From: Chloroflexota bacterium
GTDB lineage: Bacteria > Chloroflexota > Limnocylindria > Limnocylindrales > CSP1-4
Direction of reading: 5' to 3'
NCBI GenBank assembly: GCA_019637815.1
Contig: JAHBUZ010000005.1
Span: 1-64,000, forward strand
Length of the DNA stretch: 64,000 nucleotides
A program made the translations under genes and the position numbers. Below are positions 1 to 8,743 of the stretch, one piece after another. Numbering within the stretch: the first letter of the stretch is position 1; each line of letters opens with the position of its first letter. The notes under the pieces are model-generated. The model was given only the letters and a program-made list of their open reading frames with translations. It had not been told where the DNA came from and did not search any database.

Positions 1-377
1 TGACCGTCACCGCCCACGACCGCGAGGCGCCGGGCGAGGCGTCGTCGGTCCGTGCCGGTGACCGGTGCGCCCTCCATCTCGATCGTGCCCTCGGTCGGCT
101 GGAGGACGCCCGTGAGACAGCGCAGGAGGGTCGACTTGCCGGCACCGTTGGGCCCCACGATGCAGACGCGCTCGCCAGCACCGATCGCCAGGTCGGCACC
201 CCGGAGCACCCAGCGCGAGCCGAAGCGCACACCGACGCCACGAGCGGCCACGACCGACCCCGAGCGCGCTGGGTCGACGGCCGGAGGGCCGGTCGGCGCC
301 GCAGCCTCGACGGACGCCGAGCCCGCCGCCGGGTCGACGGCCGGAGCGCTCTCCCGCCCCGCCACCTCAGACCTCAT
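1..377 (-). CDS. btuD: ABC transporter ATP-binding protein, BtuD/FecE type (3' end outside window)
   Basis: This is the ATPase that would power vitamin B12 or corrinoid uptake through the adjacent permease. About 125 residues are visible and the gene runs off the left edge. The Walker A loop GPNGAGKST is at residues 75-83, after a core beginning near residue 45. The first 40 residues are an Ala/Pro-rich extension unusual for this family. The ATG at 377 overlaps the end of the permease gene by 11 bases, so the two are translationally coupled. The B12 assignment rests on the cobalamin riboswitch that opens the operon; from the sequence alone a haem or siderophore ATPase would look the same. Confidence 0.85.
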   Translation of the reverse strand, partial: MRSEVAGRESAPAVDPAAGSASVEAAAPTGPPAVDPARSGSVVAARGVGVRFGSRWVLRGADLAIGAGERVCIVGPNGAGKSTLLRCLTGVLQPTEGTIEMEGAPVTGTDRRRLARRLAVVGGDG

Positions 378-1434
378 ATGCGCCCCGCGACCGATGCAGG
401 AGCGTGACGAACACGGGCACCCCGACGAGCGCCGTCACGATGCCCACGGGCAGCTCCCCCGGGATGCGCGCCACGAGGTCCGCACCGACCAGGAACGCGG
501 CCCCCACGAGCGCCGAGAGCGGCAGCACCGATCGGGCGCTCGGCCCGCCCACCAGTCGGACCACGTGCGGCACCACCAGCCCCACGAACCCGATGAGCCC
601 CGCGATGGACACCGCGGCGGCCGTCACCATCGCCGCGAGCGCGAGCAGGATCCGCCGCTCACGGGCCACGTCCAGCCCCAGGTGGCCCGCCGCGTCATCA
701 CCCAGCAGCAGCGCATCGAGGCTGCGTGCCCGCGCCAGGATGAGCAGCGTGCCCACCAGCACGACCGGCAGCCCGATGGCGACCTGTGGCCAGGACGCCT
801 GCGCGAAGCTGCCGAGGAGCCAGGCCACGATGCGTCGAAGGTCATCGCCCGACAGGTACATGGCAAGGGCGAGGCCCGCCGCGAGTACCGAGCCCACGGC
901 ATAGCCCACCAGCAGCACCGACGCACGTGACCCGTTGCCCCACCCGGACGCACCCGCCACCAGCGCCACCGCGCCGAGCGCCCCCAGGAACGCCAGCACG
1001 TTCGCGAGCCCGAAGCCGAGCAGCGCCACCTGGACCGGGACCAGCACCCCGACCGCCGCGCCGAGCGCCGCGCCACTGGCGGTGCCCAGCACGTACGGAT
1101 CGGCGAGCGGGTTGCGCAGCAGGCCCTGGAGCACCGCGCCCGCGATGCCGAGTGCCGCGCCGACGGTCATCGCGGCCAGCACGCGCGGCAGGCGCAGCTC
1201 CATGACGATGGTCTCGCTGGAGCTCGGCCAGGTGCCTGCCGGCAGTCCGAGCAGCCGATGACCGAGGACGCCGAGCACGTCACCGAGCGGTAGCGAGACG
1301 TTGCCGAGCAGGATCCCTGCCACGCCCAGCACCAGCAGCCCGACGACGCCACCGGCCGCGAGCGAGCGCGTGGGTCGTCGGGGCGCCCGGACCACCCGGG
1401 CGCTGGTCGCCTCCCCTGCTGTCAGGGAGCGCAC
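367..1434 (-). CDS. btuC: FecCD-family ABC permease, probable B12 permease
   Basis: This is a 355-residue polytopic inner-membrane permease of the BtuC/FecCD family, the usual length. Family features are the early segment with ELRLPRVLAA, the GAVLQGLLRNPLADPYVLG block, and a late GFVGLVVPHVVRL segment next to the ATPase coupling region. It would form the B12 channel as a dimer with the ATPase. Its start overlaps the end of the binding-protein gene by 13 bases and its end overlaps the ATPase start, so the three genes form one tight operon. Regulation is inferred from the upstream cobalamin riboswitch. Confidence 0.92.
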   Translation of the reverse strand: MRSLTAGEATSARVVRAPRRPTRSLAAGGVVGLLVLGVAGILLGNVSLPLGDVLGVLGHRLLGLPAGTWPSSSETIVMELRLPRVLAAMTVGAALGIAGAVLQGLLRNPLADPYVLGTASGAALGAAVGVLVPVQVALLGFGLANVLAFLGALGAVALVAGASGWGNGSRASVLLVGYAVGSVLAAGLALAMYLSGDDLRRIVAWLLGSFAQASWPQVAIGLPVVLVGTLLILARARSLDALLLGDDAAGHLGLDVARERRILLALAAMVTAAAVSIAGLIGFVGLVVPHVVRLVGGPSARSVLPLSALVGAAFLVGADLVARIPGELPVGIVTALVGVPVFVTLLHRSRGAYEV

Positions 1435-2444
1435 GGATCGGGGGCGGCCGGGAAGTCGACGAGCTGGTCGGTCAGCTCGGGGTGGATGCCCCGTGCCACC
1501 GATGCCAGCCCGAGCGCGAGCCGTGGACCGGGACGGGTCACCACGATGTCATCGACGGGTCGGATGGCGCCGTCCTGGACGGCGGTCATGTCGCCCCAGC
1601 CCGGTCGTCCCGTGACCCCGACCGGGCAGGTGCCGTACGCCGCGTCCCCCAGCAGGATCACCTCCGGGTCAGCGGCCACGAGCCGCTCGAGGGGCATGCT
1701 CCAGACGTTGGGGTCACCGGTGGTGATGGCCTCGCCACCGGCGCGCTCGATCATGTCCGCCGCGAAGGAGCCGGGCGCGACGCCGTACAGCTCCGGCTGG
1801 TCACCCGTCTCGTAGAACGTGCGGGGTGTCCGGCCGGTCGCAGCCGCCAGCTCCGCGATCCGGTCGAGGTCGGCCGCCATCTCGGCGGTGAGCGCCTCGG
1901 CGGCGGCATCGGCATCGCCGCCCAGGGCGTCCCCGATGAGGCGGATGTCCACGAGCACGTCGTCCACGCTCGTGGAGTAGGTGACCACCACCGGATACTC
2001 CAGCTCGCGCATGCGCGCGATGTCCGCATCGGGTGTGAGGCCCATGCCCGAGGCGAGCACCAGGTCCGGCTCGAGCTCCACCAGCTGCTCCATGAGCACG
2101 CCCTGGTAGGTCGCCACATCCGGCAGCGCCGGCGCCTCGGCCGGGTAGTCATCGAAGTCGGTGCCGCCCACGAGCCGGTCACCAGCGCCCAGGGCGAACA
2201 CGATCTCCGTGATGGCGGGCGAGAGGCTGATGACCCGCTGTGGGTGCGCACCGAGCGTCACCTGGGTCCCGGTGTCGTCCGTGAGCATGGTCACAGGCTG
2301 CTCGGTGGGTGCCTGGGCCAGCGTCGTCGCGGTCGTCGCCATGAGGAGGGCGCTCGCGAGGCCGAGCGTCAGCGCCCGGACACGACGAGACCCCGCGCGG
2401 TCGGTACCGGACGGGGCCACGGGATGGGTCTTGACGGGGTCCAT
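1422..2444 (-). CDS. btuF: BtuF-like periplasmic/lipid-side substrate-binding protein
   Basis: This is a 340-residue ABC binding protein of the BtuF/FepB class. A signal peptide spans about residues 20-45 and ends near TTLAQA. The mature protein opens with the class-typical stretch containing RVISLSPAITEIVFALGAGD, then LVGGTDFDDYP and LEPDLVLASG. I chose the ATG at 2444 because GGGAAGG lies a few bases upstream; the longer reading from 2474 would run into the riboswitch leader. It would capture cobalamin outside the membrane and deliver it to BtuC. B12 rather than another chelate is supported mainly by the riboswitch. Confidence 0.88.
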   Translation of the reverse strand: MDPVKTHPVAPSGTDRAGSRRVRALTLGLASALLMATTATTLAQAPTEQPVTMLTDDTGTQVTLGAHPQRVISLSPAITEIVFALGAGDRLVGGTDFDDYPAEAPALPDVATYQGVLMEQLVELEPDLVLASGMGLTPDADIARMRELEYPVVVTYSTSVDDVLVDIRLIGDALGGDADAAAEALTAEMAADLDRIAELAAATGRTPRTFYETGDQPELYGVAPGSFAADMIERAGGEAITTGDPNVWSMPLERLVAADPEVILLGDAAYGTCPVGVTGRPGWGDMTAVQDGAIRPVDDIVVTRPGPRLALGLASVARGIHPELTDQLVDFPAAPDPCAP

Positions 2445-2477
2445 GGGTGCCTTCCCTTTCGCTCGAAGGTACATGCA

Positions 2478-2590
2478 CGACCCGGCGTCCGGCGACCGGA
2501 CTTCCAGCCTGACGGCTGGTCACCGTAGCGGCACTGTGCCGGAATCCCACCGGCTTCGCGAACGCAGGGTCAAGCGTGTTCGGTTGTGCC
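2478..2590 (-). promoter_or_regulatory. Cobalamin riboswitch
   Basis: On the minus strand the leader carries the conserved core of the B12 element: GGTGGGATTCC, then GGCACAGTGCCGCTACGGTGA, followed by a B12-box-like segment with GTCAGGCTGGAAGTCC. It sits directly before the btuF-like gene. A stretch CCTTCG just before the gene can pair with CGAAAGG and the GGGAAGG ribosome site, which would fit translational control. The exact ends are estimated. Confidence 0.87.
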
Positions 2591-2593
2591 CGG

Positions 2594-2599
2594 AGCATA
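2594..2599 (-). promoter_or_regulatory. -10 box (TATGCT) for the B12 operon
   Basis: TATGCT on the minus strand lies about 7 bases before the start of the riboswitch fold. It has the same TANNNT form as the -10 boxes found before leaderless genes elsewhere in the window. Confidence 0.5.
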
Positions 2600-2814
2600 G
2601 CAGTCGCAGGACCGAGCGGCGCATGACCCGGCGGCGCTGGCCGGGCAGCCCGCCGCCGGATGACGCACCCACGGACACCGGGCGGGGGCGGATCGTGGGA
2701 TCCGTGCGCCACACCGACCCTCTCCGCTCGATAAGTCGCTGGTAAGCGCCCATCCGGATACTCCGTGGCCTCCGCCTCGACCGCCGGTATCGACCCGCCG
2801 GAGGAGAGGTCCGC
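2600..2814. other. Intergenic region without recognised gene
   Basis: This region lies between the B12 operon promoter and the protease gene. No convincing coding frame is present. The right end carries the GGAGGAGAGG ribosome site of the next gene. Confidence 0.5.
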
Positions 2815-4527
2815 ATGACGCGGGAGGTTCGACATGGGCGACGGAGCGCGCTCCTCGCCATGACCGCATCACTCATCCTGTACGGAACCCCGGCGGCGAG
2901 CGCCGGTGGCCCGTCACCGGGTGTCCAGACCGCGGAGCGCGGTGTGCCTCGCTGCACGACGCTCCGACCAGTCAGCGATGACGTCCGGCGCCGGACCGAT
3001 GTCTCGCTGAGCTACCGCTGGCAGGGCCGCCTGGACACCAGCGGCACGCTCCGCGGGCATGAGCTCCGGCTCCCGGGTGGCCGCCGCTGGACGGCCGGTC
3101 CCCGGGCCTTCGCCGAGAGTCCCCGGGGTGACACACTCGTGACCGGCGAACGCGACGCCAGGGGCACGGACGTCCGGATCCTGGACATCCGGCGGGGCTG
3201 TGTGATGCGCACGCTCCGGTTCGGCTCGCTCGTCTATGGCACCGCGCGGTCCACGGACGGGTCACTCTATGTCTCGCTCGTCCGTCGCTCGGACCGACGC
3301 GAGATGGGCATCTGGGAGGTCCCCGCCGCCGGTGGTGCGGCACGCCGCGTCCTGGCGGCGCCGTCGGGCCGCGCGACCCGGGCGGTCCCCCGGTCACTGC
3401 GCCTGGAGGCACTGCGGGACGGTGTTCGCGCCACCTGGTGCGGCGCAGGCACGTGCGTGACCCGGGCGACCACGGGCCAATCGACGACCCATCTCCCCGC
3501 GTCGGTGGACGTGGACCTCGACCTGGAGCCCGGCGCGAGCGCGCCGGACAGCACCCCCACGGCGACCCGGAAGCCGGTCCCCATCCACCAGCGCTGGTCC
3601 ACATGGACCGTGCTGGACTTCAAGTTCCACGCCACGGACTCGTCGCCCGGCTGGATGCGCACGGCCATCCTCGCGGCGGCCGAGGACGCCACGGATTCCT
3701 CGAACGCGATGTCGCCCATCTTCACGCCCGCGAGCGGCGGTGCGAGCGGGGTCATCCGGTATACCGCCACGATGCCGGAGGCGTGCAGCGCGGCCATCGC
3801 GTGTGCCAGCCACAGCGGCAGCAGCTGGACGCTCCGGATGCGGCCCCAGAACCACGACTTCCGCTGGGGCCGGCTGCGCTGGTGCGAGAAGACGGACGCG
3901 AACGGCTGCTTCGATGCGGAGCGGGTCGCGCTCCACGAGTTCGGGCACATCATCGGGCTCGACCACCCGGAGACCGCCGGCCTCCAGCTGCCCGCCAGCG
4001 CCACGGTGATGCATCGGGTGACGCCCTCCAAGCCCAACGCGGGCTGGGGTCGTCACAAGTTCGGCGCCTGCGATGTGGCGAGTCTCCAGCGGATGTTCGG
4101 CCTGCCCACCATGTCCACCCGCTTCTCGACGTGTGACACCGTCCCCACCAGGGTCGTCCTGTCGGCCCCTGCCACGACCATGAGTCGGGGTCAGAAGGTG
4201 ACCCTCACGGCCGTCCTGCGCACGCAGTCCGGCTCGGCCTTGGGCGCCCGGGCCAACATGCGCCTCAACGAGCGTTCGGTGCAGCTGCGCCGCCGTCCCG
4301 TGGGCAGCACCGGCTCGTGGATCACCTCGTGGATGAAGTCGACGGGGACACCGGGCACCTACAGCCTCTCGCTCATCCCCGCGCAGTCCTACGAGTACCG
4401 GGCCGTGTTCCCCACCCCCGATGACGAGGGGCTCGCCGGATCGACCTCGTCCGACCTGGTCATCCGTGTCACCGGCCCCAGCACCTGCACTGGCAACTGC
4501 CCCCACGAGGAGGAGGATCCCACGTGA
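2815..4527 (+). CDS. Secreted metzincin-like zinc metallopeptidase with C-terminal Ig-like domain
   Basis: The 570-residue product begins with a signal peptide (cleavage near residue 31, after PAASA). Residues 40-230 look like a WD/PQQ-poor propeller-like or unknown region. The catalytic domain spans about 260-430. It has the zinc signature HEFGHIIGLDH at 374-384 (E375 as general base, H374, H378 and H384 as ligands) and a Met-turn candidate VMHRV with Met399, as in matrixins (M10). Residues 440-555 resemble a bacterial Ig-like adhesive domain. A strong site GGAGGAGAGG precedes the ATG. The next gene overlaps the stop (GTGA), so the two are co-translated. The substrate cannot be inferred. Confidence 0.85.
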   Translation: MTREVRHGRRSALLAMTASLILYGTPAASAGGPSPGVQTAERGVPRCTTLRPVSDDVRRRTDVSLSYRWQGRLDTSGTLRGHELRLPGGRRWTAGPRAFAESPRGDTLVTGERDARGTDVRILDIRRGCVMRTLRFGSLVYGTARSTDGSLYVSLVRRSDRREMGIWEVPAAGGAARRVLAAPSGRATRAVPRSLRLEALRDGVRATWCGAGTCVTRATTGQSTTHLPASVDVDLDLEPGASAPDSTPTATRKPVPIHQRWSTWTVLDFKFHATDSSPGWMRTAILAAAEDATDSSNAMSPIFTPASGGASGVIRYTATMPEACSAAIACASHSGSSWTLRMRPQNHDFRWGRLRWCEKTDANGCFDAERVALHEFGHIIGLDHPETAGLQLPASATVMHRVTPSKPNAGWGRHKFGACDVASLQRMFGLPTMSTRFSTCDTVPTRVVLSAPATTMSRGQKVTLTAVLRTQSGSALGARANMRLNERSVQLRRRPVGSTGSWITSWMKSTGTPGTYSLSLIPAQSYEYRAVFPTPDDEGLAGSTSSDLVIRVTGPSTCTGNCPHEEEDPT

Positions 4528-5411
4528 CGACGACACCGAACCTTGCCCGAGCCATCCGACGCGCGCGGTGGCTCACGCTGGGCATCGCGATGCTCGCGAT
4601 GGCCCTCGGCCCGACCGCCCGGAGCCAGTCGGCCGAGCTCGCCCAGATGCTCCTCGAGGTGGAGGCACACGGTGCGTTCGGGGTGGTCGCCGGGCAGGCG
4701 CTGTCGCCGGACGATGCGCTGCCGGACCCGGCCTCCCTGGCCGTGCTGGACGCCTACGCCCGGGGCACGGGCGTGACGTTCCGGCCGACGAGTGGCACGC
4801 TCGGTGACTGGACCCTGACCGCGGTGGCGGCGGCAGACCGGGTACTGCCCCTGGGCACCGGATCCGGGCCGGCATCGGTGGTCCTCGACGCCACCGGCCT
4901 GTTCCTGGTCCGTCTCGACGGGCGTGTGCAGCCGGCCGATGGCGGCACGCCCTCGACGGGGTCCTGGGTCTGGCGCATCGGCGTGCCCGATCGCGACCTG
5001 CCAGAGGCCGAGGACTCGGCACCCCCACCCCGGATCCGGCTCGCGTCGGGTGACCAGCAGGTGCGTCTCGAACGAGGCAGCGGCTGCTATCTCGGCACCT
5101 GCGGCGACATCGGTGGTGTCCCACCGACGAACGAGCTGCCGACGATCCGGACGGTGGCCGGGGCACCACTCGTCCTCGACCTCGCTGACGGCTCGTCCTT
5201 CACGTCCTGGCGCGTCGAGGTCACGCCCGCGGACGATCCCGTCGCCGGTCCCGTGGTCGTCACGGGTTCGGTCGAGACGGCTCCCCAGGCGCGCGCCGTG
5301 TTCGCGGCGCCCGCGGCGGGCGCCTGGCAGGTGCTGGTCCACGTGACCTTCGACCACGAGCGGGGCTCGTTCGATGGCTACGCGCGACTGCTCCTGGTCG
5401 ACGACGCCTGA
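4524..5411 (+). CDS. Secreted protein of unknown function, coupled to the metallopeptidase
   Basis: This 295-residue protein starts at a GTG that overlaps the protease stop codon. A signal peptide occupies about residues 12-35 (cleavage near TARSQS). The rest is soluble, beta-rich by appearance, with one cysteine pair (CYLGTC) near residue 190. I recognise no family. Coupling to a secreted protease suggests an inhibitor, chaperone or co-exported partner, but this is inference from position only. Confidence 0.7.
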   Translation: MTTTPNLARAIRRARWLTLGIAMLAMALGPTARSQSAELAQMLLEVEAHGAFGVVAGQALSPDDALPDPASLAVLDAYARGTGVTFRPTSGTLGDWTLTAVAAADRVLPLGTGSGPASVVLDATGLFLVRLDGRVQPADGGTPSTGSWVWRIGVPDRDLPEAEDSAPPPRIRLASGDQQVRLERGSGCYLGTCGDIGGVPPTNELPTIRTVAGAPLVLDLADGSSFTSWRVEVTPADDPVAGPVVVTGSVETAPQARAVFAAPAAGAWQVLVHVTFDHERGSFDGYARLLLVDDA

Positions 5412-5450
5412 TCGTCCCCATCACGCCGGGCGCGCGGTCAGGGCGATCCT

Positions 5451-5545
5451 GGCCGGGCGCCCGGGCCACGACGAACGCCGCACGGCGGACGTGGACTTTG
5501 GACGGCGACGTCGCCAGCGGGTCCCGGCCGGGCGCCCGGGCCAGG
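5451..5545. repeat. Two copies of a 12-bp palindrome within 18-bp direct repeats
   Basis: The segment ggccgggcgcccgggcca occurs near 5451 and again near 5526, about 75 bases apart. Each copy contains the perfect palindrome ccgggcgcccgg. It lies in the gap between the secreted-protein gene and the convergent SWIM gene. Confidence 0.75.
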
Positions 5546-5551
5546 ACACAG

Positions 5552-5580
5552 AAGGGACCGGTCATTCCGACCGGTCCCTT
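5552..5580. terminator. Strong hairpin between convergent genes
   Basis: The perfect 12-bp arms aagggaccggtc and gaccggtccctt are separated by attcc. The hairpin sits between two genes that end towards each other and could stop transcription from both sides. There is no long T tract, as is common in GC-rich genomes. Confidence 0.8.
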
Positions 5581-5610
5581 CGTCCGTCGTCGTGGGATGG
5601 GCCGCTGCCG

Positions 5611-5901
5611 TCAGGCGGGCAGCGGCTCGGCGGTCGCCCCGGGTGGCGCCGTCACGAGGGCCGACGCATGGTCCTCCGGCACCATCCCCGCGAGCAGCTT
5701 CTGGATGGCGAGCACGTGGGCACAGTCCCCTAGTGACTCGAACGCGTGGCACGCACACTGCCAGCCATCGGGATCGAGGCGGACGCGATGGGAATCGTTG
5801 TCCCCGCGCACGGTCACGCTCAGGCGCTCGACCACGAAACGGTCGCGCTCCCGTGCGTAGCGGTTGGCCTTCTCGATCTTGCCGATGACGCTGGAGTGCA
5901 T
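5611..5901 (-). CDS. Small SWIM-type zinc-finger protein
   Basis: The 96-residue product has the SWIM pattern CxC-x8-CxH: C49, C51, C60, H62. The motif is followed by a short helix, as in SWIM domains that bind nucleic acid or protein. The start at 5901 is supported by AGGAGGTCC upstream; a reading from 5973 would lack this. The Ala/Pro-rich tail is probably unstructured. It lies downstream of the glucose/mannose isomerase gene on the same strand with a gap of about 170 bases. Its role is unknown. Confidence 0.75.
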   Translation of the reverse strand: MHSSVIGKIEKANRYARERDRFVVERLSVTVRGDNDSHRVRLDPDGWQCACHAFESLGDCAHVLAIQKLLAGMVPEDHASALVTAPPGATAEPLPA

Positions 5902-6073
5902 CGCGTCGGACCTCCTGACGGGTCCCACCGATGGGCTCAGCGAGACCCCTACCGGGCGCCGGGCGGAGACCACCGGAGCCGCCGCGACCGGGCGCCGATC
6001 GATGTCCCTAGCCTACACCCACGAGCCCTCATCCGACAGCCCGGACATGGGTCCTCCGACCGCCGGGCATCGG

Positions 6074-7201
6074 TCAGGTATCGGCCGACACGTCCTCGTC
6101 ATCGGTGTCGTCGCCGTCCGACAGCGCCATCACCTGCTTGAGCTGGACGAGGACCTCCACGGGTGTCGGATCCTCGCCGTACAGCGCCGCGAGATAGATG
6201 CTCGCGAAGTCACCCCGCACGATGCCATCCAGCGCCTGCGAGAGCCGGTCCGTGCCCGCCAGCTGCGCCACGTGATGCTCGATGCCGGCCGAGTCCAGCA
6301 GCTCCCGCGACAGCCGGGCCCGCAGCAGGTCGCGCGGATGCTCCGAACCACCCTCGAGGAACACCACCAGGAGATGGTCGCGCAGGGTGTCCGGCTGGGG
6401 ATAGCCGACCACCGTGTTGTGGGTCGCCTCCGGCAGCTCCTCCCACGCGGCCGTGCTCTTGCTGTTCTCGTTGAGCTGCGTCTTCCAGCGACGCGCGACC
6501 GGCGCCAGGAACCCGCTGGCCTCGATGATGGGCAGCCGGTCCACGAGGGTCCAGGCGAGTCGCTTCGCCTCGTTGTCGGCCGTGGGGACACCGGGTGCCG
6601 ATGCCGCGACCCGGGCATCGGCGACCGCAGCGGCCGCCTCCACCTCGGCATCCGACACGTCCAGCATGCCGGCTCGCTCCAGGACCCCCGCGAGCAGCGT
6701 CAGCGCATAGCCGACCGACGCCCGCGGCTGACCGCCACCCGGGAACGTGAGGTTCGGCAGGCCGGCACGTCGCGCGACATCGAGCAGGGTGCCGCCGGTG
6801 CTGAGGACCACGGTGCGCGCCCTGCGCGCCGCCGCCTCGCCGAAGGCGCTGATGGTCTCCTCCGTGCCGCCGCTGTACGAGCTCGCGACCACGAGGGTCC
6901 CCTCACCCACCCACGCGGGCAGGTCGTAGCCCCGCACGACCTCCACGGGGACCCGCAGCCGGTCCGCCCAGATGCCCCGCACCAGGTCGCCGCCGATGGC
7001 GGACCCGCCCATGCCCAGGACCGCGACCGCGGTCGCCGCGCGGTGCTCAGCGGGGAGCGTCAGCGAGCGGCTGATGCGCCACGCGTCACGGACCTGGTCG
7101 GGGACGCGGGCGGCCGCACCCAGCATGTCGCTGCGGTCGAGCCGACGGAGGGCGTCCCCGTCGTCGAGGATGCCGCCCGGGATGTGTCGCTGGTCGCTCA
7201 C
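6074..7201 (-). CDS. Bifunctional phosphoglucose/phosphomannose isomerase
   Basis: The 375-residue product has two SIS folds. The first contains VLGMGGSAIGGDL, the second the sugar-binding loop VVASSYSGGTEETI. The active-site block NENSKSTAAWEEL with the nearby EATHN is typical of the archaeal/actinobacterial PGI/PMI family, which interconverts fructose-6-P with both glucose-6-P and mannose-6-P. The GTG start at 7201 overlaps the stop of the upstream phosphomannomutase (GTGA). Because a separate glucose-6-P isomerase is encoded at 53.9 kb, this copy probably serves mannose supply for GDP-mannose. Confidence 0.88.
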   Translation of the reverse strand: MSDQRHIPGGILDDGDALRRLDRSDMLGAAARVPDQVRDAWRISRSLTLPAEHRAATAVAVLGMGGSAIGGDLVRGIWADRLRVPVEVVRGYDLPAWVGEGTLVVASSYSGGTEETISAFGEAAARRARTVVLSTGGTLLDVARRAGLPNLTFPGGGQPRASVGYALTLLAGVLERAGMLDVSDAEVEAAAAVADARVAASAPGVPTADNEAKRLAWTLVDRLPIIEASGFLAPVARRWKTQLNENSKSTAAWEELPEATHNTVVGYPQPDTLRDHLLVVFLEGGSEHPRDLLRARLSRELLDSAGIEHHVAQLAGTDRLSQALDGIVRGDFASIYLAALYGEDPTPVEVLVQLKQVMALSDGDDTDDEDVSADT

Positions 7202-8673
7202 GCGCTGGTCACGAAACGGCCGCCCTCGGCGAGCAGCTCGTCCCGCAGCTCCGCCGTGGTCGCCTCCGCGTACACCCGCACGAGCGGCTCGGTGCCGCTG
7301 AAACGGACCAGCAGCCACGACCCATCGGTGATCCAGAACTTGAAGCCGTCGTTGGTCGACAGCGCATCGGTGCGCACCACCGCCTGGCCGGCCAGCGTCG
7401 ACGGCGCGTGCTGTCGCAGCTCGACCAGCAGCCGGTCCTTGAGCGCGGGGTAGGTCGCTCGGTCCGCGTGGACGTCCGTGCGCAGGTAGAACGAGGGTCC
7501 CGCGATGTCGTGGAGATGCTGGACCGCGGCTGACGCCGGCCAGCGCCCCGCCTCACGCTCCCGGATGAACAGGTCGAGCAGCAGCAGGTCGGCATAGATG
7601 CCGTCCCGCTCCGGCAGATGCATGCCGAAGCCGTAGCCACCGGACTCCTCGCCGCCCATCATGGCACCGGTCTCGATCATCTTCGGACCGACGTACTTGA
7701 AGCCGACCGGCGTCTCGTGGACCTCCACCCCGTACCGCTCGCCGAGCCGGCCCACCATCGAGGTCTCGTTGATGGTGGACACGACGGGCTGACGCAGCCC
7801 GCGGTGCTCCACGAGGTAGTACATGAGCAGCCCCATCACCTGGAGCTGATGGATGAACGTGCCCTGCTCGTCCGCGGCGCCCGCGCGATCCGCGTCGCCG
7901 TCCAGCAGCAATCCCAGGTCGTAGCCACCACCCGCGAGGATCCCGAGCGCCTCGTCGATGTTGGGCCGGATCGGCTCCGGGTTGACGCCCCCGAACCACG
8001 GGTTCCGCTCCTGGTGGATCTCGTGGACACGGATCCGGCCACCCGCCAGCAGCCGTGGGATCCAGCCGGCACCCGATCCCCACAGCGGCTCCACGAGGAC
8101 CGACATGTCGGCGGCCTTCAGTCGCTCGAGGTCGAGTGAGCGGCCCAGATACTCGACGTACCCCGGGTACGGGTCGAAGCGGCCGACCAGGCCCGCCGCC
8201 TCTGCGTCGGCGAGGGGCCGGGTGGGCGGCTGTGCCCCGGCGCGATCGCGGATCACCCCCTCCACCACGGACAGGATGTCGGCGCTCGCAGCCGCGCCCG
8301 AGGGCGACTTGATCTTGAAGCCGTTGTCCGTCCACGGGTTGTGGGACGCCGTGATCATGACTCCGCACGCGAACCCCTTGTCCACGACCTCGTACGAGGT
8401 CATCTGGGTGGGGATGGCCTGCTGTGCGATGGACACCGGGATGTCATGGGCGAGCAGCACCTCCGCCGCCGCCTGGGCGAAGAACTCGCTCGAGAAGCGC
8501 CGGTCATAGCCCAGGACGACGCCCTTGGCGGTCGTGCCCTGCCCCTGGACCCACTCCGCGACGCCCTGGGCGCAGCGGCGCACGTTCTCGTAGGTGTAGT
8601 CCTCGCCGATGCGCGCTCGCCAGCCATCCGTCCCGAAGACGATGGGCGGCTGCGACGGGGTGTGTTCGCTCAC
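7198..8673 (-). CDS. manB: Phosphomannomutase/phosphoglucomutase
   Basis: This 491-residue alpha-D-phosphohexomutase has all four domains. The phosphoserine loop is TASHNPWTDNGFKIKSPSG, the metal loop DGDADRAGA, the sugar-specificity loop contains GGEESGGYGFG, and the phosphate-binding loop RFSGTEPLVRVYAEA is near the C-terminus. The GTG start at 8673 is chosen because TACCAT lies 7 bases upstream, matching the leaderless pattern; an ATG at 8682 is possible. It would turn mannose-6-P into mannose-1-P for the guanylyltransferase at 9.6 kb. Glucose-1-P formation is equally possible from sequence. Confidence 0.9.
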   Translation of the reverse strand: MSEHTPSQPPIVFGTDGWRARIGEDYTYENVRRCAQGVAEWVQGQGTTAKGVVLGYDRRFSSEFFAQAAAEVLLAHDIPVSIAQQAIPTQMTSYEVVDKGFACGVMITASHNPWTDNGFKIKSPSGAAASADILSVVEGVIRDRAGAQPPTRPLADAEAAGLVGRFDPYPGYVEYLGRSLDLERLKAADMSVLVEPLWGSGAGWIPRLLAGGRIRVHEIHQERNPWFGGVNPEPIRPNIDEALGILAGGGYDLGLLLDGDADRAGAADEQGTFIHQLQVMGLLMYYLVEHRGLRQPVVSTINETSMVGRLGERYGVEVHETPVGFKYVGPKMIETGAMMGGEESGGYGFGMHLPERDGIYADLLLLDLFIREREAGRWPASAAVQHLHDIAGPSFYLRTDVHADRATYPALKDRLLVELRQHAPSTLAGQAVVRTDALSTNDGFKFWITDGSWLLVRFSGTEPLVRVYAEATTAELRDELLAEGGRFVTSA

Positions 8674-8680
8674 GTGGCGC

Positions 8681-8686
8681 ATGGTA
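8681..8686 (-). promoter_or_regulatory. -10 box (TACCAT), leaderless start of the mutase
   Basis: TACCAT on the minus strand ends 7 bases before the GTG at 8673. No ribosome site is visible. Confidence 0.55.
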
Positions 8687-8689
8687 CCG

Positions 8690-8706
8690 GAGCCCGACCC
8701 GGGCTC
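8690..8706. repeat. Inverted repeat between divergent genes
   Basis: The perfect 7-bp arms gagcccg and cgggctc are separated by acc. They lie between the two divergent -10 boxes of the mutase and the sulfotransferase, so this could be a shared regulatory site. Confidence 0.5.
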
Positions 8707-8729
8707 GGGCAGCATCGGGGCGCCGGCCC

Positions 8730-8735
8730 TATGCT
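8730..8735 (+). promoter_or_regulatory. -10 box (TATGCT), leaderless start of sulfotransferase 1
   Basis: TATGCT ends 8 bases before the ATG at 8744. No Shine-Dalgarno sequence is present. Confidence 0.55.
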
Positions 8736-8743
8736 CCGCGCCG

